From Elusimicrobiota bacterium (GTDB lineage Bacteria > Elusimicrobiota > Elusimicrobia > UBA1565 > UBA9628), in the NCBI GenBank assembly GCA_028871595.1, contig JAGWMT010000188.1:1-6352 (forward strand): a DNA stretch of 6,352 bases, in the 5' to 3' direction. Numbering within the stretch: position 1 is the first letter of the stretch; every line of letters starts with the position of its first letter. The notes beneath the pieces are model-generated. The model did not search any database, was not told the DNA's origin, and was given only the letters and a program-made list of their open reading frames with translations. A program made the position numbers and the translations under genes. Shown here piece by piece: positions 1-4,640 of the stretch.

Positions 1-373
1 GCTTGGCCAGGACCGCGGCGATGCGGTCGTGAAGCTTCGCCATTTCAAAGGGTTTCTGCAGGACTTCGGCCGCGCCGCTCATCAGGGCGATGCCCTTTTC
101 CTTGATGGTGTCGCGGCTGGTCATGATCATGATGCGGGGCGCCTTGGAGCCCAGCTTGTTGGTCAACTCGTAGGCCACGTGGTACCCGTCGATGTAGGGC
201 ATCATCACGTCGAGGAGGACCAGATCGAACGGCTCGTTCATGGCGATCTGCAGGGCGTCCTTGCCGTTGGCCGCGACCAAGACCTCGTAGCCCTGGAAAC
301 CCAGGTCCATCTTCAGCAAATCCAGAAGATCGGGGTCGTCGTCCGCGACGAGAATACGCTTCGAATCCGCCAT
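1..373 (-). CDS. Response regulator, CheY-like receiver domain (3' end beyond window)
   Basis: The frame is open from an ATG at 373 to the left edge of the window, giving 124 residues of a phosphoacceptor receiver domain. The N-terminus MADSKRILVADDDPD carries the paired acidic metal ligands D11 and D12. D55 in LVLLDVMMP is the phosphoacceptor, T85 in IMIMTSRD is the conserved hydroxyl residue, and K107 in LQKPFE is the conserved lysine, so all catalytic positions are intact. Such domains accept phosphate from a histidine kinase and pass the signal to an output domain or partner. The receiver fold is essentially complete at residue 124. Whether the protein ends soon after (CheY-like) or continues into an output domain lies outside the window. 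A Shine-Dalgarno GAGGAG (379-384) sits 5 nt before the ATG, which fixes the start. The gene lies 41 nt downstream of the alanine-rich protein gene. No kinase gene is visible in the window. Confidence 0.94.
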   Translation of the reverse strand, partial: MADSKRILVADDDPDLLDLLKMDLGFQGYEVLVAANGKDALQIAMNEPFDLVLLDVMMPYIDGYHVAYELTNKLGSKAPRIMIMTSRDTIKEKGIALMSGAAEVLQKPFEMAKLHDRIAAVLAK

Positions 374-414
374 TCGGTCTCCTCGAAATTAGAGTCGACA
401 AATACTAGCAGATT
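374..414 (-). promoter_or_regulatory. AT-rich gap upstream of the response regulator; possible promoter
   Basis: This 41-nt gap is clearly more AT-rich than the surrounding coding DNA. On the minus strand a TAAAAT hexamer (412-417, overlapping the TAA stop of the preceding gene) matches 5 of 6 positions of a sigma-70 -10 box. I could not find a convincing -35 hexamer at 16-18 nt, so this is only a candidate promoter for the response regulator. The gap also holds that gene's Shine-Dalgarno sequence. Confidence 0.25.
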
Positions 415-1350
415 TTAATTATGGGCAAGGCGGGAACGCACGTCGTTTTGGGCGGCCTCGCCTTGGTCCAAAAAGCCCTTCGCGGCGTCGGTTTTGCCGT
501 CCGAGGCCTTGTCGGCATCCGTGAAGGCGGCCAGGGCCCGGTCGAAGGCGTCGGACAGGGAGGCGAAGTCCTCGTCCCGGTGCCCGGCGCGGTCCGCGTC
601 GGACAATAAACGTCGGGTGATGTCGCGCGGAACCCCCAATTTGGACCCGGCCCGGGTCCGGTTCTCGGCCTGGGGCTCGTGACCCAGCAGATCGACGGCG
701 GCCTTCGCCTCGGCCGTCGGAGGGGGGAGGGAATCGGCGGCGGCGACGGCGTCATCATCCGCAGATTTACGCTCCTCGGCGGGAGATATCGATCTATGTT
801 GGAGGGAGGTCATTTGATCAACGGAAGAGGACATCGCTGAAGCGCCGTTTTCAGAGAGGGTCAAATTCGCGTCGGCGCTTTGAAGATACGTTGCGGCCTG
901 GTCCAACGTGTCCTTCAGCCGCGATTTGTCCTCGTTGGGTTTCCCGGCGGGTTTCTCGTCAGGCAAAGCGTCCACCTTGGCTTTCAAATCGGCTTGGTCC
1001 GCCGTTAATTTCTTCCACCGGTTCCGTGCTGTCTGTGAACCATCGGCCAAACTCTTCGCCCTTTCGTCCTTCCCCTTGAGGGCGTTCTTCATTTCCCCGG
1101 CGCGCAGCGATCCCTCCGTTTCCAGAGATTTGGCCCCATTTTCGGCCAAGCCGGCCTCGGCCGCGGCTTGATCGAGATTCGCCTTGATCGAGGCCGCCTT
1201 CTCCGCCTCCAGCGGCGTGCCCGCCGCCGTGTCCGCGGCGGTGTAGGCGGCGGCGGCATGTCCCTCCAAGGCCGTGCGTGCGTCGGAGGGATCGTAGGTC
1301 GCGGCGAGCGCGACGGAAGGCGCGAGGAGGAATAAAATAATCGCTTTCAT
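415..1350 (-). CDS. Exported alanine-rich helical protein of unknown function
   Basis: This 311-residue protein starts at ATG 1350. A typical Sec signal peptide, MKAIILFLLAPSVALA, is followed by a likely cleavage after A16. The mature part has no cysteine, is very rich in Ala, Asp, Glu, Lys and Ser, and reads as amphipathic helix or coiled coil almost throughout. There is a partial internal duplication: the segment around 55-87 (LDQAAAEAG, then LAENGAKS, ending in M) resembles the one around 145-180 (LDQAATYLQ, then LSENGASA, ending in M). A third LDQ motif occurs near the C-terminus. A breaker rich in Pro, Lys and Asp lies near residues 129-142. An upstream in-frame TTG at 1380 would add ten polar residues ahead of the signal peptide and lies in the loop of a hairpin, so ATG 1350 is preferred. 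I recognise no family. A structural or surface role in the periplasm or envelope is an inference from composition only. Confidence 0.85.
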   Translation of the reverse strand: MKAIILFLLAPSVALAATYDPSDARTALEGHAAAAYTAADTAAGTPLEAEKAASIKANLDQAAAEAGLAENGAKSLETEGSLRAGEMKNALKGKDERAKSLADGSQTARNRWKKLTADQADLKAKVDALPDEKPAGKPNEDKSRLKDTLDQAATYLQSADANLTLSENGASAMSSSVDQMTSLQHRSISPAEERKSADDDAVAAADSLPPPTAEAKAAVDLLGHEPQAENRTRAGSKLGVPRDITRRLLSDADRAGHRDEDFASLSDAFDRALAAFTDADKASDGKTDAAKGFLDQGEAAQNDVRSRLAHN

Positions 1351-1354
1351 GGTT

Positions 1355-1362
1355 CTCGTTCC
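1355..1362 (-). promoter_or_regulatory. Weak ribosome binding site deciding the 1350 start
   Basis: The octamer GGAACGAG ends 4 nt before ATG 1350. It is only a partial Shine-Dalgarno match (GGA and GAG). The identical octamer at 1413-1420 stands at exactly the same 4-nt distance before another ATG at 1408, which supports a role in initiation at both. Confidence 0.4.
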
Positions 1363-1363
1363 G

Positions 1364-1408
1364 TTATCGACTGTCGTCAACGACAGTCGAAATAACTGGA
1401 AACGCCAT
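1364..1408 (-). promoter_or_regulatory. Possible leader peptide ORF (14 codons)
   Basis: On the minus strand an ATG at 1408 opens a frame of 14 codons (MAFPVISTVVDDSR) that ends with TAA at 1364-1366, 13 nt before the start of the alanine-rich protein gene. Its ATG is preceded at 4 nt by the same GGAACGAG octamer that precedes the main gene. The perfect hairpin 1367-1390 lies wholly inside this frame, so a translating ribosome would have to melt it. That geometry resembles a regulatory leader peptide, but a 14-codon frame can arise by chance and the peptide has no run of one diagnostic amino acid. Confidence 0.25.
1367..1390 (-). repeat. Perfect 10-bp inverted repeat with 4-nt loop (hairpin or operator)
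   Basis: TCGACTGTCG (1367-1376) and CGACAGTCGA (1381-1390) are exact reverse complements separated by TCAA. The repeat sits 16 nt upstream of ATG 1350. Neither strand has a T-run after the stem, so it is not a standard intrinsic terminator. It could be an RNA hairpin in the 5' leader or a dimeric repressor site. The structure is read directly from the sequence; its role is unknown. Confidence 0.6.
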
Positions 1409-1449
1409 TCTACTCGTTCCAGACAAGGAAGAATTCATGGAAACGCCAT
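1397..1449. repeat. 12-nt direct repeat pair
   Basis: TGGAAACGCCAT occurs exactly at 1397-1408 and again at 1438-1449, a 41-nt period. Read on the minus strand, each copy begins ATGGCGTTTCCA. The copy at 1408 opens the 14-codon frame, while the copy at 1449 opens a frame that stops after four codons. The pair could be a duplicated protein-binding site or the remnant of a local duplication. Confidence 0.5.
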
Positions 1450-1459
1450 GGGATTCGCC

Positions 1460-1491
1460 CGGGAGTCGTCCGCTTTGGACGCGACCTCCCG
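1460..1491 (-). terminator. Imperfect GC-rich hairpin after the four-gene operon
   Basis: Starting 1 nt after the TGA stop (1493-1495) of the HETSH protein gene, the minus strand can fold CGGGAG against CTCCCG, with inner TC:GA and GTCC:GGAC pairs, two small bulges on one arm and a 5-nt loop. No U-tract follows, so it is not a canonical intrinsic terminator. A weak terminator or an mRNA 3'-end stabiliser is possible. Confidence 0.35.
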
Positions 1492-1492
1492 A

Positions 1493-2668
1493 TCAATGTT
1501 TGTGGCGCTGGTCGAAGTCGGGATCGCCGTCGCCGTAAAAAACGCGGTGGACGATGTCGTCGTATTTCCCGAGCTCGTGGTTCTGGTCTTCCATGGACTT
1601 CCGAAACCGTTCCGCGGCGGCGCCGTCGTCATCCCGGCGGCTTTCGCGGGTCGCTTCACGGGCGGCGTCGCGGGCGTGGACGTACTCCCCAACGCTCGTG
1701 CCGGGTTTTTTCGGAGCGGGCTCCCGCGACATGCGATACTCGTCGGCCCATTGAGACAATGTCCGGGCGCTCACCGGACCCGGGGCGTCGAGAAGGCGGC
1801 TCATCACATTTTCCTGGCAGGGCTTCAGATGGGCTGTCAGCGAGGCCCAACCGACCTCGTGACGGTCGCGCTCCATGCGGAAGAAGAGCGACTCGGAGTC
1901 GATGCCGACGCCAATCGCTTCGCCCCCGGCGATCTGGCTTTCGAACGCCGAGGGATTCGAGCAGGCCAGTCCGGCGGACGTCTTGATGTAGGCGTAGGCC
2001 GCGCTTTCCTCCGCCTCCTGCTTTTCCATCAAACGCTTGAACCGGGCGTCGTCCTCCGCTTTCGCTTGACGATCGCGGGCGTCCCGGTCGGCGATTCTCT
2101 CGGCGGCGTCGGCCTGGGATTGACGGGAAAGCGACGCCATGCCGTTCAATCCCCTCGTGAACTCGGATTCGCCCCGGGCCTTCTGATCCTCCGAGCCGTC
2201 TTGGCTGGGATAGGCCGTTCCGAACGATTCGGCGGCGGACAGCCATTCCGGGTGCCGGACCTTGATCTGCTCGAACGTAAGATGTTCCCTTTCGCTGGTC
2301 TCGGCTTGCTCGAGATATTTGACGGTCTTGGCCCGGTCGACGGTTTCTTCCGTGGTCAGTCCCAGGCGCCCGGCGAAGTCGGCCTGCTGGGAATACGCGC
2401 GCGCCTCGGCGCGATAGGCCGTCTGCGGATCGTACGAAAAACGACGGCCGCCGACGGCACTTTTGTCCACCCAATGCGACGTCTCGTGTAGGATTATGAG
2501 CGCGATTGAGTCGGGGCTGGCGTTCTTTTCCGCGGCGGTGAGTGTAGTTCTCGGAGTCGGCATGTACTTTCCGGGACAAGCCAGCGGGGTGTCGTTCGGC
2601 GGAGCGCAGTTCTGAGCGGCGGCGGAAGTCGTGCCCGCGAACAGCGCCACGATGAGGAGGCTTCTCAT
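1493..2668 (-). CDS. Exported protein with HExxH zinc-metallopeptidase-like motif
   Basis: This is a 391-residue protein. A signal peptide of about 18 residues (MRSLLIVALFAGTTSAAA) precedes QNCAPPN; there is no lipobox, so signal peptidase I cleavage is likely. Residues 55-65 read IALIILHETSH: a hydrophobic helix ending in HExxH with H61, E62 and H65 (2474-2488). E88 in AEARAY lies 23 residues after H65, a plausible third zinc ligand of the gluzincin type. In that family the histidines and the distal Glu bind zinc and the Glu of HExxH activates water. A charged helical region follows (about 185-225, probable coiled coil). After it come a compact part with Cys236 and Cys284, which may form a disulphide, and a very charged Arg/Asp/Glu tail ending in H-rich KH. 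The ATG at 2668 overlaps the preceding TGA by 4 nt and is preceded by GAG/GGA, indicating translational coupling. Peptidase activity is inferred from the motif; substrate and family are unknown. Confidence 0.85.
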   Translation of the reverse strand: MRSLLIVALFAGTTSAAAQNCAPPNDTPLACPGKYMPTPRTTLTAAEKNASPDSIALIILHETSHWVDKSAVGGRRFSYDPQTAYRAEARAYSQQADFAGRLGLTTEETVDRAKTVKYLEQAETSEREHLTFEQIKVRHPEWLSAAESFGTAYPSQDGSEDQKARGESEFTRGLNGMASLSRQSQADAAERIADRDARDRQAKAEDDARFKRLMEKQEAEESAAYAYIKTSAGLACSNPSAFESQIAGGEAIGVGIDSESLFFRMERDRHEVGWASLTAHLKPCQENVMSRLLDAPGPVSARTLSQWADEYRMSREPAPKKPGTSVGEYVHARDAAREATRESRRDDDGAAAERFRKSMEDQNHELGKYDDIVHRVFYGDGDPDFDQRHKH

Positions 2669-3636
2669 CGTCCGATCTCGAGTACGACCTCGCGGGATTC
2701 CGCAGCGACGCGAATGGAGTGGGCTTTGACGTCCGGCACGAGATCCACGCCGATCGACGAGCCGAAAAATCGAAGATACTTGCGGACGATCGCCGGGAGA
2801 CGGTCGGCGTAGGGATAAATCGATACGGCTTCGATTTGCCCGTTGAAGACAGCGCGAATTTTATATTTGCCGGGACGGAACAGGCTTGCTCCTTCGGCGA
2901 ACGACGTGAATCCAGAAACGGCCGGCGGGGGAGGGGGAAGACGTTTCTTGTCCAGAATTCCGGCGTAGAACCGGGTCGCGTCCCGCTTCAGCTTGGCGGA
3001 CAGCGCGCGACCTTCCGGTGTGCTCTCGTCCTCGGGGTGGTCCCAGCCCGGAAGCCGATCGGGGAAATGGGGTTCGAGGGCGCTCGGCGTGGTGGCCACG
3101 CTTTCCCCGGGCCGCAACATCAGATGGTTGTCCTCCTGGTTGATCCGGGCGAACGGGGATCCGTCGGCCAGCTCCGCCTTCCGTCGATCCGCGATTTTGC
3201 GCAAAATGTCGAGATTCGCCCGGGGATCGGTCTCATAGGGGAGTAAAGGCGCGAATTGGTTCGCAAGTGCGGATTCGTTTCCCGTAGAAATTTCGCGGCC
3301 GTCCGGTCCCAGAACCCTCAGAAAAAGGTCTTCGTAATGGCGCTCGACGGAAAACGGGAGACCCGTCAGCAGTTGGCGGGAATCGACCCGGAGCGCCTCG
3401 CAGCTATTGTTCCGGAGTTCGACGCGGTACCACCACGTGTCCCGCAGACCCTTCCGTCGTTCGGCGCGGACGAATTCCAGATTGATCTTGAGGGGAGCGC
3501 AGGAAGGCCCCGCGTCCGCGCACGGCGACGCGCAGCGATCCTGATGGTGGAACACCGCGCGTAGTCCGAACAGAAGGAGGAGCGCGCCGGCGAAGACGCC
3601 GAAAAACTTTGCGAGGAAGGAGCCTCTCACGTTCAC
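2665..3636 (-). CDS. Membrane-anchored periplasmic protein of unknown function
   Basis: This 323-residue protein starts at GTG 3636, which overlaps the upstream TGA by 4 nt (GTGA). Residues 7-29 (FLAKFFGVFAGALLLLFGLR and on) form one hydrophobic segment after a short Arg-containing N-terminus, best read as an uncleaved anchor with the rest outside the inner membrane. All four cysteines fall in residues 35-79 (C35, C39, C46, C79), suggesting two disulphides just after the membrane. The remainder looks beta-rich: alternating strands at about 49-84 and 100-116, a turn LRPGES at 174-179 and a final strand pair FRPGKYKIRAVFNG at 253-266, a pattern common in Ig-like or other beta-sandwich domains. 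A run of five prolines (234-238) precedes the last strands. I recognise no named family. The position immediately before the HETSH protein, with coupled translation, suggests the two act together, for example as anchor or partner. Confidence 0.82.
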   Translation of the reverse strand: MNVRGSFLAKFFGVFAGALLLLFGLRAVFHHQDRCASPCADAGPSCAPLKINLEFVRAERRKGLRDTWWYRVELRNNSCEALRVDSRQLLTGLPFSVERHYEDLFLRVLGPDGREISTGNESALANQFAPLLPYETDPRANLDILRKIADRRKAELADGSPFARINQEDNHLMLRPGESVATTPSALEPHFPDRLPGWDHPEDESTPEGRALSAKLKRDATRFYAGILDKKRLPPPPPAVSGFTSFAEGASLFRPGKYKIRAVFNGQIEAVSIYPYADRLPAIVRKYLRFFGSSIGVDLVPDVKAHSIRVAAESREVVLEIGR

Positions 3637-4172
3637 GGGCGCCCCGCGTTTGAGGCGCCCATGACTTTCGCCTCGAGGACCGCCGTCTGCGCTTCGTCTG
3701 TCAGGTCGGCCAAGCGTTCCGGGAATCCCGGGGGAAATTTGTCGGCGTCGATCGTCCGGGGCTGGTTCCAGCTCTCGGGCATCGCCGCAGAATGGGTGAG
3801 GGGGCGCAGGGCCTCGATGGCGGCGCGCAGTTGCGCAACGGCGGCCTCGGCGCGGTCCACCGCGTCCAGCCGGCGAGTGATGGCGGAGGGAAGCTTCGTC
3901 GTCTGGTCGCGGCAGAGCCTCATCTTCAAATGATCGTAGTCGGCCATCGAGCCGGAATAGATCGTCGGCAGCCGGTGGTCCATCTCGCGGCCGTCGTTGG
4001 GGCCCAAGGCGTCGCGGCAGTCGTCATACAGATATTCTTCGGCGAGCAGCAGCGCCAATTGTGCCTTGAAGCGCGGGATCGAGAGGGTCAGAAGATTCGG
4101 GAAGCCGTAGGTGGGAATGATCCTCGGAAGGCAGGGGCCGTCGGTGTCGTCGAAGGGCCCGGCACGGTCCAT
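3633..4172 (-). CDS. Hypothetical protein, no export signal seen
   Basis: This 179-residue protein starts at ATG 4172, one base after the TAG stop of the gene before it. There is no Shine-Dalgarno sequence within 15 nt of the ATG, so initiation probably depends on ribosomes finishing the upstream gene. The N-terminus (MDRAGPFDDTDGPCLPRI) is acidic and polar and has no signal peptide. The only fairly hydrophobic stretch is about 27-44, which reads as an amphipathic helix. Cysteines are at 14, 52 and 87. Residues 45-90 are rich in Asp, Tyr and His (EEYLYDDC, DYDHLKMRLC). A helix rich in Ala, Glu and Arg (about 97-123) and a Pro-rich linker follow. The in-frame sequence upstream of the ATG also gives no signal peptide. 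I recognise no family. It ends in a GTGA overlap with the next gene. It may be cytosolic, or its true start or export route may differ. Confidence 0.75.
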   Translation of the reverse strand: MDRAGPFDDTDGPCLPRIIPTYGFPNLLTLSIPRFKAQLALLLAEEYLYDDCRDALGPNDGREMDHRLPTIYSGSMADYDHLKMRLCRDQTTKLPSAITRRLDAVDRAEAAVAQLRAAIEALRPLTHSAAMPESWNQPRTIDADKFPPGFPERLADLTDEAQTAVLEAKVMGASNAGRP

Positions 4173-4173
4173 T

Positions 4174-4593
4174 CTATCGATGCAAAGACCGCCCTTGCTG
4201 ACGTAGGTTCGGCTCCCGGTTCTTGTCCATCCACCGGTTGTACTCCTCCTGGGCGTCCTGAAGGAACGCGTAGCCGGTGAGGCCGTTCCAGACCCAGTGG
4301 TGGAACTTGCCGTCCATGTCGTAGTAGCAGCGCTTGTCGGGCGAAAATGTCGCCTCGCTTCCGCACGGCATCACCCGGTAGGTCTTCCCGTTGAATTGTA
4401 CGGGCGGCTCTTCCGGCCGGGGGAGAGGCTGTAAGGCCCCGTCCACTTCTTTCTTCACCTCGTCCTGCGCGGATCGACCCGTATTGGCTTCGTGCATGCG
4501 GGCAAAGGCGGATTCGAGGTCGGTGTTGTCCTGTGCGGCGAGGGGACCGGCGGTCAAAACGAGAAGGGCCGAGAAGACGTGGAGTCCGAGCAA
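4174..4593 (-). CDS. Small exported protein of unknown function
   Basis: This is a 139-residue protein. The only start that keeps the signal peptide is TTG 4593, because an in-frame TAG lies five codons upstream; a GGA about 8 nt before it serves as a weak Shine-Dalgarno. The leader MLGLHVFSALLVLTAGPLAA is a clear Sec signal, with cleavage probably before Q21 or D22. Residues 22-55 are a charged helix (DLESAFARMHEA and on), followed by a Pro-rich hinge (56-64). A compact C-terminal part from about 65 to 120 has C77 and C89, likely disulphide-bonded, and many aromatics (YRVMPCG, RCYYDMDGKFHHWVWNG). The aromatic/Cys part could be a small beta domain binding a ligand or partner. It is the first gene of the four-gene cluster, 47 nt after dnaE, so it may be read through from dnaE. 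I recognise no family. Confidence 0.75.
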   Translation of the reverse strand: MLGLHVFSALLVLTAGPLAAQDNTDLESAFARMHEANTGRSAQDEVKKEVDGALQPLPRPEEPPVQFNGKTYRVMPCGSEATFSPDKRCYYDMDGKFHHWVWNGLTGYAFLQDAQEEYNRWMDKNREPNLRQQGRSLHR

Positions 4594-4640
4594 GGGTCGT
4601 CCAGCCTAAGACGGGCTTAGGCCCTTTGCCGGGCGACCGT
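4594..4640 (-). promoter_or_regulatory. Short gap between dnaE and the four-gene cluster, with a hairpin
   Basis: GCCTAAG (4604-4610) and CTTAGGC (4616-4622) form a perfect 7-bp stem with a 5-nt loop, 18 nt after the dnaE stop and 10 nt before the TTG start of the next gene. No T-run follows on the minus strand, so efficient intrinsic termination is unlikely. It could attenuate read-through from dnaE or affect initiation at the nearby TTG. I see no clear promoter in the 47 nt. Confidence 0.4.

Noticed and set aside
29..418. A 129-codon plus-strand frame over the response regulator
   Set aside because: The minus-strand frame here is an unmistakable receiver domain with every catalytic residue; the plus frame is its shadow.
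1351..1380. TTG 1380 as the start of the alanine-rich protein
   Set aside because: It would place ten polar residues before a textbook signal peptide and lies in the loop of the perfect hairpin. ATG 1350 gives a normal Sec leader.
1351..1492. A sigma-70 promoter for the alanine-rich protein gene
   Set aside because: TTGACG and TTGTCT hexamers occur, but no acceptable -10 box lies at 16-18 nt from either, so I do not call a promoter.
1349..2491. A 380-codon plus-strand open frame opposite the HETSH protein gene
   Set aside because: It is a GC-rich antisense shadow: its product is low-complexity Gly/Arg/Val/Leu with no domain, while the minus-strand frame has a signal peptide, a motif and coupled neighbours.
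1656..2579. A 307-codon minus-strand frame within the same region
   Set aside because: It overlaps the HETSH gene in another frame, and its product is an Arg/Gly/Pro-rich string typical of a frame-shifted reading of GC-rich DNA.
2603..2668. Lipoprotein signal in the HETSH protein
   Set aside because: The residues before the first Cys are A-Q-N, which do not fit a lipobox. Ordinary signal peptidase cleavage is more likely.
2719..3246. A 175-codon plus-strand frame
   Set aside because: It is the antisense of the anchored-protein gene, has no good ribosome site, and shows no recognisable protein pattern.
4088..4593. A frameshifted single gene joining the 139- and 179-residue frames
   Set aside because: The first frame ends after a coherent domain, and the second begins with an ATG one base later. 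Reading either frame across the junction gives no plausible continuation, so two genes are simpler.
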